Source: Tenrec ecaudatus (Eukaryota > Chordata > Mammalia > Afrosoricida > Tenrecidae). From it: DNA of 64,000 nucleotides. Positions within the stretch are counted from its first letter, which is position 1; every line of letters starts with the position of its first letter. The translations under genes were made by a program, and so were the position numbers. The notes beneath the pieces are model-generated. The model searched no databases and was not told where the DNA came from. It saw only the letters and a list, made by a program, of their open reading frames with translations. This document shows positions 1-11,825 of this stretch, in pieces. The stretch lies in contig NC_134537.1 of assembly GCF_050624435.1 (NCBI RefSeq), positions 118,719,586 through 118,783,585 of the forward strand, in the 5' to 3' direction.

Positions 1-70
1 GAGAAAAATGAGGCGCACTTGTGAAGGGTCACTATGAGTCTGAATTGACTCTATGACAGCGGATTTGTGG
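1..70 (+). mobile_element. AfroSINE 3' fragment, cut by the window edge
   Basis: The piece ends with the AfroSINE tail pattern, 'gggtcactatgagtctgaattgactctatgacagcgg'. AfroSINEs are tRNA-derived SINEs of African endemic mammals, moved by LINE enzymes and transcribed by RNA polymerase III. The head lies outside the window. Confidence 0.8.
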
Positions 71-422
71 TCTCTTCTTTAATTAAGGGATGTGAATCAG
101 GAAATATGGAGGACAAGGGGGAGTTGTAAGGTCTGTGGGAAAACTAGAAAGTATGTGCTCCTCTTAAAGGTTTTCGATTTTTTATTTAAAGAACAAAATC
201 GTGCTTCCAAAGCAACAATAATTAGAGCCCTGTATTAATGATCAGCTTTGAATAAATTTGCTTTTGAAGAACTGTATTCATTCTGGTTGCAAAGATATCC
301 GTGCAATTTGGTCTTTCACAAGAGAAGCGATGCGAGTTTGGGGCAGAGGAATGAACAAGAAGCTAAAATTGTTTGCAGTGTTTAACAAACATCAGCTACT
401 GCCTTGGGTCCTTGAATAAACA
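71..422. other. Unassigned stretch
   Basis: AT-rich sequence with no frame, splice pair or repeat that I recognise. Confidence 0.5.
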
Positions 423-1120
423 TGATGGTGTAAGTCATCACAAGGTCCACCTAGGGCAAGCAATGCTATTGTTAGGATGCTAGAGTCAGGGACAAGGGGG
501 TGGGGTTGCCTCCCAAGCCTGCACAGGCCCCCTAGAGGAGGCGGGAAGGAAATCAGGTGACCGTTAGACACCTATGAGGACCCCCAAACTGAGCATGCTC
601 ATCCTCAAAGCCCCCAGCCAGTGGGAGGTACACCTGGGAGGTCCAAAATAGGCCCAGGCTCATGACATCACCCAGGTGAGTTCAACCTAACCAATGGGGT
701 CAACCAATATCATCAACCACACCTCCCAGCCAAAGCCTTAAAACACCCTGCCTGTGGGAAGGTGGTCTCTCTTTTTTGTCCTGCTCCTGGTCAATGGCAG
801 GTCAGAGGGTGAGTTCTCCTTCCCCCTCATGGGCGCATGTGCACCCACACTGGGCCTACTCGAGGCTACCGCCTCTCCTGTCCTTCTGCTCCCTGCTGGT
901 GACACGGCCTCTCTAGCCCTCACTCTGCATGTGGGGTGGTCTTTTCCACATGGTTGTTTATGCCCTGTTGTGAACTTCCACATGGCTTCTGTGCAGTGTG
1001 GCATGTTTCCCGAGACAGTGGGTACCCTTTGAGATGGTGACACCTGAAACTCGTCCTGCCCTTCATGAAACCCACTTAGATTACAAAATGGGCTTTGGTG
1101 GGAATTCTTTCATTCTGCAA
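423..1120 (+). mobile_element. Possible solo LTR (unclassified)
   Basis: This GC-rich block has a promoter-like order on the plus strand: CCAAT motifs near 692-707, a TATA-like cttaaaacacc near 737-747, then a pyrimidine-rich start region and a C/T-rich downstream part. That order resembles U3-R-U5 of an endogenous retrovirus LTR. Overlapping frames on both strands (738-1043) are incidental. I could not fix the TG/CA ends or a target duplication, so the class is inferred only. Confidence 0.3.
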
Positions 1121-1239
1121 AGCCAAGGACTGAGGTATTACCCACTTCAGAAGCCTTACACTATCCCTATCTCTTAGATGAGAAGTTTACATCTGAGAGA
1201 GTTTCGATATCTCACTTTCTAAGTGCTGAGTGAAAAGCA

Positions 1240-1440
1240 AGGGTCTACTTAGAAAGCCCACATGTTCTTTCACTTACACTAGTTGTATGGATTTGATCAA
1301 GCTCCGTAATCACCTCGCGTTATGTTTAGAATGGGCATAATAATACCTTCATCATGTATGTTAAGATTAAAAATAGCAGTGCTTGTGAAAACGGCCCAGC
1401 GTCATTAGACGTTACATACTTGCTGAATGTGAGAGTGTGG
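1240..1440 (+). mobile_element. MIR SINE
   Basis: The segment follows the MIR core order: 'actagttgtatggatttgatcaagctccgtaat', then 'agaatgggcataataatacctt', then a 'taagattaaa' stretch. MIR is an ancient mammalian tRNA-derived SINE moved by L2. The copy is old and diverged. Confidence 0.7.
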
Positions 1441-2140
1441 CACTGACTGAGGAGCAAGCAACGGCACAGCAGATGTGTGAGTTGCTTGTGCAATAAGAAT
1501 TTGAGCCAAGGCATCTATATTCCTTTTCCTAGAATCTAGTGGGTTATCTCCAATTAAACTGGTTAGAGTTTGGGGTGGAGACTGTAGCTATGCGATGAAG
1601 GAGTGCTTACCCAATATGAATGTGAGAACTTGTAGAGGGTAAGCGTGCATTTGATGGAGTGTGGTTAGCTGAAGAAACCGGTAACCCTACCTGCTCATCC
1701 AAATGCATTTCCCTATTACTCAGATGTTTGCCCCTCTGAGAGCAACCGCTGGCTGACAGAAGTCTTTGTGTAATGCGGGAGCATTAGCTGATCAAAGATC
1801 GAGTACTTTCATCAAAAGAATGAGTGAAGTAGAGAGGTCTTAGGCACAGAGCCACTGAGAATGCATTTTCTTTGAGGTATTATCAGACATAATGCGAGTA
1901 TTCCCTGATGGCCCCGAGTTGGAACAAGTAAGAGTCTCTTCACTATCTTCAGAATCATCACTTTCATGTTTCCTTCACAGGCTTGTCCCTCAGCACTTGC
2001 TGTCACAACTCCACTCCTGCAAGTCCAGCTCTTTCCATACCTGCATGCGGCTTGGAGAAAACCAGAATCTCTCTGATTGGGTCCCATCACGTTCATGGCC
2101 ACGTACCTGGTGAGAAGTGACATTTTGGGTCCGTAGGTTC
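1441..2140. other. Unassigned stretch
   Basis: No recognisable repeat or supported gene. Frames at 1812-2123 (minus) and 1892-2113 (plus) overlap each other, show no protein family features, and are treated as chance. Confidence 0.5.
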
Positions 2141-3060
2141 TAAAAATGCCATTAAGTTGACTAAGATAAAACTTTCTTTCTTAACTATATTCTATGACTT
2201 ACAATATGAATAATGAAGACACATGAAAAATGGAGTAGAGCTACAAATTAATTGTTATAAAGTAATATTTTGATGTTACAATTTAATAGAATACAATAAC
2301 AATACTTTAGTAATGTGATTTTTTGACTAATCTTAAGAATATTTTTGGATAAAATATTCTGAAAATTCTTTTAGTAACTTCACTTTCATTTTATATAATT
2401 GAATGAAATATACAAATGAAAGATCACAAAAATTTTTGAAAATTTTTCATCTTGAGGTGTATCTTTCTGCTAATGCAGCTGTTAATGAAACTGTCATGTA
2501 TTTTTATTTTTAGGATGAGACAAAGTTGGCATACATTTCTGATATATTATTTTGAAATACAAATTTTAGTACATCTAGAGCTGATCATTCTTACAGAACA
2601 ATTTCCTTTAAAAGATTTAACTTTATGAAATCATTTTTGTGTCAATTCAACTTTTACTGAAATGAAAATGCATATACTATAATTCAATATTTCCTCTGAC
2701 ATTTCTTGTAACTTTTTAAAGTTGTTTAAGAAATTGAAAATAGCTTCATAATTTTATACATGTATATCATTTTATATAAATGCTTGCTGCGTATTCTCTC
2801 CCTAGATCTTCAAATACAAGAAAAATTGCCTTCTTTGTTAATAATCAGTTCATTTGAAGCTCCATATGGGGATAGTGTTCTTTTCTGTCCAACACAATGA
2901 TCTTTCATTTGCTTTTATTCCTAAACGTACGGGTGTTTGTTTTGCAATGTTGCAAAAGTTTTAAACACAGAAATGTAAATCTCCTAAATAATCTACCTAT
3001 CTCTCTGACATACTTTATTATAACATCAGTGCATAATTTATAACAATAATTTATCAATAT
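2141..3060. other. AT-rich unassigned stretch
   Basis: Roughly three quarters A+T, with no frame above about 60 codons and no repeat that I can name. It ends sharply at a GC-richer block. Confidence 0.5.
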
Positions 3061-3520
3061 TGATACGGTTTACTGCCTGAGCAGGACCTCTCCCTGTCCC
3101 AGTGCTCTGGCTTGAGAGAGCGCCTTTTTTGAAACTAGTACAGCGATGGGCTCTAGAGACAAAGGACCAGGGACTTTCCACTGCAGATCTGGAGCTGCAG
3201 CCAGGCAAAGCCTCCCCTCTCTCCTAGAGCAGCCACAACTGCGGCTGTGTTTGACCTTGGCACTGCCAGTCTAGGCCAAGGTCCTGGCCTGGCTGACACT
3301 CTTGACTCTGAGGTTCCCAGGATTCCCCAGAGGCACTGGGAGTACTTGCCAGGCTAAACGCGAAGTGACTGCTGCACCCCCTTAACCATGGGCTTGATCC
3401 CGCACGTACGACTGTGCAGTGCACTGCTGCCACATCCGATTGCACGCTCCCTGGCACCGTGGAATCTCCTCTGCTCCTGCACAGGCTCTATTTGCCCCAC
3501 TATAAAAACTGAGAGATAAA
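3061..3520 (+). other. GC-rich block with TATA-like motif, possible LTR
   Basis: About 450 bp of clearly higher GC than both flanks, ending in 'cccactataaaaactgagag' (TATA-like, near 3499). It could be an old LTR or a short unique GC-rich island. CpG is not dense enough to call a CpG island. No terminal repeats were found. Confidence 0.25.
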
Positions 3521-3684
3521 AATTACTAAAAAGTTCAAGATGGACTGTGCTGGGTCCCGTGTGAATGTTAAGGTCGCACGTTCAAGAAACTGGCCCTTTC
3601 AGTAATCCTCATTGGTCTCCTGATACTTTTTTATGGCTTTGCCCGAGCTAGTTCAAGCTCGGAGGAAATCCACGACTGATAATA

Positions 3685-3873
3685 GAGTTGATTCCTACTT
3701 GTTGTGAGCCTACAGAATGAAAGAGAACTATCCCTTGGGATTTCTGATGCTGTAAATCTTTATGATGGCAGACAGCCTTATCTTTGTCCCTTTGAGTGGC
3801 TGGTAGATTTGAACTGCCAACCTTGCAGTTAGCAGCCCAGCCTGAAACCTGTTTAACCACCAGGGCAGCTCCT
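3685..3873 (-). mobile_element. AfroSINE
   Basis: Read on the minus strand it starts with 'ggagctgccctggtggttaaac' and carries the tRNA-like promoter region, then the middle block ('…ataaggctgtctgccatc…taaagatttacag'). It ends near the 'aatcaactc' tail. Diverged but complete in order. Confidence 0.8.
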
Positions 3874-4273
3874 AATCTGCTTTTGAAATCTCCAGTATTT
3901 CCTCTCTTATGCTAACTCTGACCCATATTTCACTGGGAAAACAACACAAAACAACCAAAAAGTAACAAAATGAAGGAATTTCTATAAGCTGTTATTAATT
4001 AACGAACTCAGCTATCTACATCTATGTCCAAATGTTTTGCATTTCTTCCCCTTACTGTGTGAGTTACACTTGAGCAGGAAATTCCATCTTGTCTCTCCTA
4101 CGTCAGAAATTTCGCCCTTAAATTCGGAATTCACATAAGTATACACAGTGGCATTTCTCTCTCCCCCGAAAGCATACCCTTCCTTGATCTTGAATTCGTT
4201 TCCAAGTTTTTCTCCATTTCGTCCTTCCGAGAAAAATTCTTTAATTTTTTCCCTTTTTCCCCTTGTTTTTCAG

Positions 4274-4426
4274 GGGAGAGCGTGAACGCAGTCCCCCACT
4301 ACCACAAATGATGCAGTCGAGTTTCCCACATTTGGGAAAATCACAGGGGTCAGCACATCCGGAGTGCAATGGATGAGCCTCGCCCTGGGAAAACCACCTT
4401 CGTGATCATGGTGTCTCCCCTGCCAG
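4274..4426 (+). other. Exon-like segment with start codon (candidate)
   Basis: Seen: a long pyrimidine tract ending in 'ccttgtttttcag' (to 4273) is followed by 153 nt and a near-perfect donor, cag|gtaagt (4427-4432). All three frames that cross the acceptor meet a stop. However, an ATG at 4369 in good context (G at -3 and +4) opens a frame through the donor, reading MDEPRPGKTTFVIMVSPLP plus one base. That pattern fits a 5' exon carrying leader and initiation codon, or a non-coding RNA exon. I do not recognise the peptide and cannot name a gene. No neighbouring exon was found within the window. Confidence 0.35.
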
Positions 4427-4432
4427 GTAAGT

Positions 4433-5021
4433 ATGAGCAAAATTCTTTTAAAGAGTTTTCATGCTTAATGGTCTGATTGCCCCCTTCGTTTTCCTCTCAA
4501 GCCCACTCCAATTCGACTTTTGCCTTCAGCACTTCACAGAAACTAGTCATGTCAATTACACAACCATTTCCACATTGTTAAATCCATTGGTCAAGTCTTC
4601 CCCTTCTGCCTTGGCCGATATTAGCACTTCACACAAATGAGCATGTCCTCCCCTTTGAAACACTTTCCACAATTGGTGTGACACCTCACTTTCCCAAATT
4701 CCCTCAGACTTCACAGGCCCCTCCTCCTCACCCTCCTTTGCTGATTTCTCCTCTTTCATTCCTTTGGTCTCTTTTCTTTGCTTTACCTTACTCTCTTACT
4801 GATCTCACAGCCTCAGCTCATTCGGGCAGCCCCTGAGTCCAAATGACTGCCTGCCTTATGAACAACTCCTATTTGCCCTTTGCTTTTATATAAATTTCTT
4901 CTCAATCTGATATGATTGAATCAATTCCTACGCACAACACATATCTTATCACATTCATTTTGACTTCTGCATGTGCACCTTTTAAAAGCATTGGAAAGGC
5001 TTTGAGCCAAACCCACTTCCA
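4433..5021. other. Unassigned, pyrimidine-rich
   Basis: Downstream of the exon-like segment the plus strand is strongly C/T-rich (about 4450-4850). A 67-codon minus-strand frame here is a product of that bias. No repeat family recognised. Confidence 0.5.
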
Positions 5022-5196
5022 GGAAGGTGATTCCAAGCCATAGGAATCCAATAGACAGAGTAGAGGATCTAGAGCGATCAACCTTCACCAAAGCAGACTG
5101 CCCCATCTTCCTCATATGGAACATCGGGAGGGCTTGAACTGCCAACCTTTTTGGTTAGCTGTCTGATGCTTCACACGCAGTACCACCAGGGCTGTA
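5022..5196 (-). mobile_element. AfroSINE
   Basis: Minus-strand order is clear: 'cagccctggtggtactgcgtg' head, 'ggttggcagttcaagccctcccg' B-box region, 'gatggggcagtctgctt' middle, then a diverged 3' part. Confidence 0.82.
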
Positions 5197-5407
5197 TTTT
5201 ATGCACTGAAGTTAGTTAGGCTAAATAAAGATGAACCATAGGAAGTTAGCATGAAATAAGAATGGACCATCCAACTCACCCACAAATTCCATTTAAAGAC
5301 TTAAAGACCCAGTTCTGGATGGATCTAGCTTGTTACACTGATGACTTCACATTTGTATTTTTAGGCTAGACTCTTTCATTGAAATCCAATTAGAAACGAC
5401 AAGCTCC

Positions 5408-5522
5408 TTATAAACACTGGGCTGTTTACTCCCATAAACAGTTATAGTCTCGGAAACCCACATAGGGGGTGGCTATAAGTCAACATTGACTCAATGGCAG
5501 TGGATTTCATTTTCTTTGGACC
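5408..5522 (+). mobile_element. AfroSINE 3' two thirds
   Basis: Begins inside the tRNA-like head and keeps 'actcccataaacagttatagtctcggaaacccacatagggg' and the tail 'cattgactcaatggcagtggattt'. This is the long form with the middle block. Confidence 0.82.
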
Positions 5523-6429
5523 TCAGAACTAATTCTTTGCAGTGCAATGAATTATTTTTGACTCTTGTAGCTATGGTTAGTCTCTGCTTCTCCCATCAAA
5601 TGATTTTTTCCTGATGGTTCTAGGTAAGAAGGTGGGAGATACTGATGGGATGCTATCGTACAGCTACCTGGTTTTTAACAAAGGTGTTTGTGCTTGTCAC
5701 CCTGCTGGGCATAACATGAACCATCTCAGAAGCAGGAGTGGCCAGTTTTACTACCAGCAAAAGAGAAGAGCCAGGAGTGAAGCATGTGTCTTGGCTGTCC
5801 TCCTTGATCTAGGAGCTAACTTAAACACCAGAGGAGTGGCAGGGGAGCAGCAGCAGCAGTAGAATGATGAGTGGTGGGCTTCCTAGGTCACAGGACAAGT
5901 GAACCAGAATGCTTTGGGGCAGGAGGTTCAGCACTTATTTGAAGGAGCAGAGTTTGCGCTCAGAGCAGGAGCTGCATGCTCTGGGTTGAGGCTGAAAGCG
6001 GAGTGGCTTTCCCTATGGACATTTGTTGGAAGCCCTAAACAAGCTTTGTAACAAGGCCTTAGCACGGCATACTCTAGACCAAGAGACTGAGGCTTGCAGT
6101 GAGACTCTTGCCTGCAGGCACAGCAGAGAAGAAATGAGCCTGACTGAAAAACTGTGTACCGAACGTATGCCACCGGAATGGTAACCACAATCATGAGCAT
6201 CATCTGAATTCTATGGGGCTATAGCGATGAATCATCGAACCCAGCCACAGAAATCAGCTCCTGTGGGAGGGATGGTTGGCGAAGGAGTGACTGGTCTCTG
6301 CCTTGTGGCAATCAGCTTCGGGAGCAGGAGAAGGTTTAGATGTCATCACATTGCTTTTTCAGCCAGGTACTTCTTCCCTAGAGCCCAATATTCAATCCGT
6401 CTGCAAAGCCTATGTTTCTACTTTCCAAC
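5523..6429. other. Unassigned, moderately GC-rich
   Basis: Holds an 82-codon plus frame (5614-5862) ending in a short CAG run, and a 91-codon minus frame (5928-6203). Neither shows a start context, splice pair or family motif. The block has the texture of an old interspersed repeat interior but I cannot name it. Confidence 0.4.
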
Positions 6430-7080
6430 ATATCCGCATACCGACCACTTCCCCCTGCCTCTCTTGCTTCACTATCATCCAGGTCACTGTTATCTCTCCC
6501 AGAGATCACTGCAAGACTCTCTCAGATGGTTTCCTCTTGTTCATACGTGTTGGCATGCTATTCTTTCTGTGTAAATATCATTTCACGAGGTAGATCTGGC
6601 AATATCAGTCCCCTGTCCAAAACTCCCAATAGACTTCAACCTCATTCTATCAAAGTCAAGATCCCAGAATGGCACTTGAAGCCCACACCCTCTGGTTGCT
6701 CCTGTGCTCTCTGCTTGCTCACCCTTGAGAGCCTTCAGACATGTTACGTAGGTTCCTTCCTCGAGATCTTTGACGGAAATGTTTTCTTTCAGGTTATCCA
6801 TGTGGGATTGTGCCCTTACTCCTCCTTTGCTCAAAACACCATTTTTCTGAGCGAGGACTTCTCAGATCATCCCACTTAAAATTACAACCAGGCACTGCCC
6901 CTGCCTCACGCTCTCCGCACTGTCTCAATTTACTTTGTGACAAATAACTATCACAAAACTACAATGTAAAGTGCATGAAATCAGCAATTTTAGTTGGTTT
7001 TATTTACTGATTTCAGTACAGAGTTTAGATGCACTTGGCACATTGAATATATTTGTTAATTGAATGAATACATAGGACTT
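6430..7080 (+). mobile_element. L2 LINE, 3' part
   Basis: The L2 3' order is visible: 'cagtcccctgtccaaaactcccaatagact', then 'tgcctcacgctctccgcac' and the terminal 'gcacttggcacattgaatatatttgttaattgaatgaat', which matches the classic L2/MIR tail. The 155-codon frame at 6412-6879 lies wholly in this repeat and is not a gene. L2 is extinct in placental mammals, so the copy is old. Confidence 0.78.
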
Positions 7081-7892
7081 TTGAATAGATGCAAGGTGAA
7101 ATCGAGCACCCACCCCCACAGAGATAAGTATGTATTAAGAAGAACCAGAAACTCCTACTGAATAAATCCTGTTTAGAAAATCAGATTTTCGTGATCCTTG
7201 GTGACTTGTTTGCAGATCTTCTCCAGGAGATTCACACAAGTACCAATTCAACCTGGACATGCATTGACCGAAAGGCTTTGCTGTAATTAGTGTATTATGT
7301 GGGTGGGATGAGCAGCCAGACTGCTATCGTTGTGCCTCTGGTATACACTGCCCACAATGGATATGATTAAGTGAGCCCGCAGGCCCTGGAGTATGTGAAT
7401 TACACTTTGGACATAAACAGTGCTTTGGCAGGAAGCTGGACTGACTCTTCTATATAACCAGATGCAATTTGTAGTCAAGAAATGACAAACGTGCTGCAGG
7501 CAGCGCTTGAAAGACCACCAGAGGTTTTTGGGTCGGACACCTTCCTACACTTTTTCAGCAGAGCATGAGATCAACCCTATTACCTTTACCAGGGTTATTG
7601 ACACAAAGAGCTTGTTCTTATTTATAAAACACCATGCACTCTTGTTTCTCCAAGTGAAAAGCTAACCAAACTGTCTCATTTCCTCCCTCCCTCTTACGCC
7701 TTCAGAGTGACTTTCTTCTGCATTGCAGTGTGTTCAGTGTGATTTGGCCAGCAGGTTCAGATGGTTAATCTGGATGACTTAAAAAAATGTTTTTTCCCAC
7801 CACACTAGGCTTTCCTCTAAGTCTACTTGTGAGAACCTTTGTTCCCTGGCAGGTCCATGTCTCACCCAGACGGGCTCTCCCAGCCCCACTGC
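7081..7892. other. Unassigned stretch
   Basis: No supported frame, splice pair or named repeat. Confidence 0.5.
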
Positions 7893-8068
7893 TTTAGAGC
7901 AGATTGACTCCTAACGGCTCAGAAAACTGCTTTATGGGTTCCTAAGGCTGCGATCTTTGGGGAAGTGCAGTGCCTCATCTTTCTGTCATGGAGCAGCTGG
8001 TAAATTCAAACTGCTGACCTCTCTGTTAGCTGCCAAGTGCTCGGTGGCTGTGACATCACGGCTCCTTT
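7893..8068 (-). mobile_element. AfroSINE
   Basis: On the minus strand: 'aggagccgtgatgtcacagccaccgagcacttggcagctaacag', B-box-like 'ggtcagcagtttgaatttacc', and 'gaaagatgaggca' in the middle block. Its 3' end is near 'aggagtcaatct'. Confidence 0.85.
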
Positions 8069-8837
8069 AACCTGCATGGGAGGTAAAGCCAGTGTGACTT
8101 CACGTACCCAGCTCTCATTAGTCATGTGTTCATTTTGGTGAGTAGTAGTACAGACGCTTTCCTGGGATAACATTTGTTTGACTTGATGCTCTATTTTGCT
8201 GTCAGCTTGTGCTTTACTTCTTGCTGTGTCCCGCCTACTCTGTGATTTTATGCTAATGTTCCACCCTTGTGCTCAGTAGGTGAACGCTTCTCACACCCAT
8301 TTTATTATAACACAATTTGAATGTCCATTTAGCATCCACAACTCAATTTTTAAAGTGAAGTTTTTGTTCAGTGCTTCCATAAAACTGCTCATGTAGACAT
8401 TAATTACAATAAAAATTAGCAGCTTATCAGGAAGGTTGCCTTGACAAAATAATCAAAATACTCTAGTGGTTATCTTATAAAAATTCTGAAAGTATCATGG
8501 CACTTTAGAAAATAGAGCACCATTCTAAGAAATATAGTGTCATTCAAACATTCGGGACAAAGTCCATATTGCTGATGTTCCTGGCCAATGTGATACAGAC
8601 AATTCCAGGACATTTAAAGGATCCCATATATACATTGTTTTGGAATTAAACTTTTATTTACAAAGTGCTCCTCTTTCTAATTGGGAACACAACACTAAAT
8701 TCTTACTGTAAGGTTTTATGAAAAAGGGAATTAAAACAACATTAAGAACAATAATGACTAAACAACAACAACCAAGTATCATCTATTTCTTTTCAAGGGA
8801 AGCATCCTGTATATCATGAATGCTTTGTGCTTATTTG
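8069..8837. other. Unassigned stretch
   Basis: AT-rich, with a short AAC run near 8760-8772. Nothing else recognised. Confidence 0.5.
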
Positions 8838-9045
8838 GGAGCCCTAGTGGTATAGTAGTGGGTTACACATTTGTCTGCTAACTACGAGGTCAGCAGTTCA
8901 GCACCACTAGCCACCTTGGAAGAGAATGATGAGGCTTTCTATTCCTGTAAAGAGTTACAGTCTCGGTAACCACAGTAACAGTTCTGCTCTATTCTATAGA
9001 GTCACTATGAGTTGGAATTGATGGCAGAGAGGTGTTTTTTTAAAC
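8838..9045 (+). mobile_element. AfroSINE, full length
   Basis: One of the best copies. Head 'gggagccctagtggtatagtagtgggttac', B box 'ggtcagcagttcagcacc', full middle block 'aatgatgaggctttctattcctgtaaagagttacagtctcgg', then 'gagtcactatgagttggaattgatggcagag' and a T-rich tail. The intact middle block argues against the elephant/hyrax/sirenian subfamily. Confidence 0.93.
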
Positions 9046-9149
9046 TTATTCACATTCTCTTATACACTTTTAAATTTATACTAAGGCTAAACAGCAATAT
9101 TTATAAAAAATTCATCACAATTATATATAATCCGGACAAAACTAAACCA

Positions 9150-9335
9150 AATCCAATATCATCAAGTCAATTCTGAGTCACTGAAATTCAAAATAGGGCT
9201 TCTTAGACTGTCAACCCTTATAGGAACAGACAGTCAGCCTCATCTTTCTCCTGTGGAGCAGCTGGTGGGTTTGAACCTTTGTCTTTCCAGTTAGCAGTTT
9301 AATGCTTATGCCACACTATCACTAGGCCTCTTTTA
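9150..9335 (-). mobile_element. AfroSINE
   Basis: Long form on the minus strand: 'gaggcctagtgatagtgtggcataagc' head, 'gaaagatgaggctgactgtc' middle and a tail at 'aattgacttgatgatattgg'. Confidence 0.88.
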
Positions 9336-9454
9336 TACTAGGGAAAGATTTAAGCCTGTCTCAGAAATGATGAAGTAAGTATGGCACATTCATGCAACAC
9401 AACATTTAGTACTATATGTAAGAGTGCTCTCAGTGATACCATAAATTCTTATGC

Positions 9455-10273
9455 TAAGATAGTAGCTGATGGTGCCCGGCTATCAAAAGATTTAGCTTCT
9501 GGGGTCTTAAAGGCTTGAAGGTAAACAAGTGGACATCTAGCTCAGAAGCAACAAAGCCCACATGGAAGAAGCACACCAGCCTGTGTGACCATGAGGTGTT
9601 GAAAGGATCAGGTATCAGGCATTATCAGAACAAAAAATCTTATCATAGTGAATGAGCAGGGAAGTGTGGCGTGGAGACTCAGTAGGCCACTGGACATTCC
9701 TTTACAGAAGGGTCTTGGGGAGGAGACCCGACAGTCATGTAGCAACGATGAAAAATACAACTTTCCTCTAGTTCCTAAATGCTTCCTCCCACCCCACCCC
9801 CACTATTATGATCCCAAATCTACCTTGCAAGTCTGGCTAGACCAGAGGATGTACACTGGTACAGATAGGAACTGGAAACACAGGGAATCCAGGGTAGATG
9901 ATCCCTCAGGATCAGCGGTATGAGTGGCGATACTGGGAAGGTAGAGGGAAGGTGGGTTGGAAAGGGGGAACCGATTATAAGGAGCTACATGTGACCTCCT
10001 CCCTGGGGGACGGACAGCAGAAAAGTGGGTGAAGGGAGCCATTGGACAGGTCAAGATATGACAAAATAATAATTTATAAATTATAAAGGGTTCATGAGGG
10101 AGGGGGAGTGGGGAGGGAGGGGAAAATGAGGAGCCGATGCCAGGGTCTTATGTGGAGAGCAAATGTTTTGAGAATAATGAGGGAAATGAATGTACAAATG
10201 TGCTTTACACAATTGATGTATGTATGGATTGTGATAAGAGTTGTATGAGCCCCTAATAAAACAATTTAAAAAA
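9455..10273 (+). mobile_element. Young-type L1, 3' UTR fragment
   Basis: A 5'-truncated copy of the L1 family whose 3' UTR recurs in this window. It starts in the duplicated block ('ggtgcccggctatcaaaagatt…ggcttgaaggtaaacaagtgg'). It continues through 'cccacatggaagaagcacaccagcctgtg' and the polypurine tract 'gagggagggggagtggggagggagggg' (10094-10120). It ends 'gttgtatgagcccctaataaaac' followed by an A-rich tail. The frame at 9648-9923 is inside this UTR and is not coding. Confidence 0.88.
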
Positions 10274-11576
10274 GATATTAGGTGAAAATAGCAGGATATT
10301 ATAATTGTATACCATGTTTGATCAAAACTATGTAATAGTATTAATATGAAAAATGTTGGCATATAGCACACCAAAATATTGAGGACAGCAGCTGTGGGGT
10401 GATGTTGGATAACATTTTTGTTCTTCAGTGTATATTCTTGTTGAAGCTTAGAAAACCTGTCTCATGGGCCTGAAGAGATTTAAAGATTTTCTGTAAGACA
10501 AATAGCATTGTGTTAGAATATACTGGGGTGAGGCAGGTCACAGAGATGAATGAAGCAGGAGAGCTGGAAGCCTGTGAGAACAGAGGCCAATGGGATCAAG
10601 TGGGCCCGAGGACGGAGCCTGCTGTGAGGGACCGTGCTTCTTCGGCTTCAGTCAGCCGGCACATTACGGGCTGAGCTCAGTGTGTCCAGATATTTTCACA
10701 TCTGGGGAAAAAAACCCTGAGGATCAAGAAGTGTACATAAAACTTTCTGAATTCAACTGGCAATTGATTCTTTATTTTTAAAAGTTAGGATAGGCAAAAT
10801 AAAATATGGTAAGGGGAAATATATTGACCACTTCTTTGGCACATAAACACAGGTGAGGTTTTTGTGACTAGTGTTCCACAGTATAGATATATGCCTGAAA
10901 TCCTTTTTAAAATAATTGGAATATTTAATTTATTTATATTGAATATACATAAATTCAAATCACTTTTTTGACTTTACATGCTGAAATAATTATAGCAAAA
11001 CTAGAAATATGAAGGATAGCTTATAAAAACGAAAACCTTGTAATCTCTCTTGTTTCCCGAGTGGCTGCAATTTACATAATTATGGAACAATCTCAAAACC
11101 AGGAGTTTGCCATTGGGACAATGAGTGGGTGCCGAAGGATGCAATTTTATCACATGTGCGGCCAGCACCACAACCAGAGGGCAGAACCAGCCCGTCTGCA
11201 GCAGGATTCCTCCTGCCTTATTCTTCCACAGTCACACATAATCAGGATGGCCCCACAATGCACATTGAACACACAATTGACGATCATTATAGCACATGTT
11301 GCAGTCATTATATGCACTGTGCACAATTGATAACTTTGTCTCGATTTCTTTGGTCTTTTCTCCACATTGCTGTCCTTTTCCTCTTTTTATTTCTACCTCT
11401 CTTCTCCCAATGCTCTACATGGTCTTGATAAAGCTGAGGTACCGTTTTGGTGAATGTTGTGTGAGCAAGGATTACTCAGAACATTTACGTATAAGCTGCA
11501 GAAGATTGGCAGGGTCCGAGCAAGAAGGTCACTTGGGTCAGTCTCAAAGTTGTGGTCTCAGGACCTCTTTACTTGC
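10274..11576. other. Unassigned stretch
   Basis: Overlapping frames at 11061-11580 on both strands have no coding signature. No repeat recognised. Confidence 0.45.
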
Positions 11577-11741
11577 TTAAAAATTAAGGAGCGGGAGTCG
11601 GGAGGGAGGGAAACAATGAGGAGCTGATATCAAGGACTCAGGTAGCAAGCAATTGTTTTGAGAATGATGAGAGCAACAAGTGTCCAAATGTGCTTGACAC
11701 GCAAAAGGAGTTGTACGAGCCCCAATAAAATGATTAAAACA
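11577..11741 (+). mobile_element. Young-type L1, last 165 bp
   Basis: Starts at the polypurine tract ('gcgggagtcgggagggaggg') and runs to 'gttgtacgagccccaataaaatgattaaaac'. Strongly 5'-truncated insertion. Confidence 0.87.
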
Positions 11742-11777
11742 TGGAGGACCCTCACAGAACTTTTGCTGAGAGATATA

Positions 11778-11825
11778 TATGCACACACACGCATATACAT
11801 ATATAATACACATACACGTATAATA
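11778..11825. repeat. Degenerate CA/TA microsatellite
   Basis: 'gcacacacacgcatatacatatataatacacatacacg', an interrupted dinucleotide array just downstream of the L1 tail. Confidence 0.75.

Noticed and set aside
738-1043. Overlapping frames of 92 and 101 codons on opposite strands
   Set aside because: They lie in a GC-rich LTR-like block where long chance frames are common; no protein features.
3061-3520. CpG island promoter
   Set aside because: GC is raised but CpG pairs are few, and no transcript start or exon follows.
6412-6879. 155-codon plus frame
   Set aside because: Lies inside an L2 fragment and does not follow the L2 reading frame convincingly.
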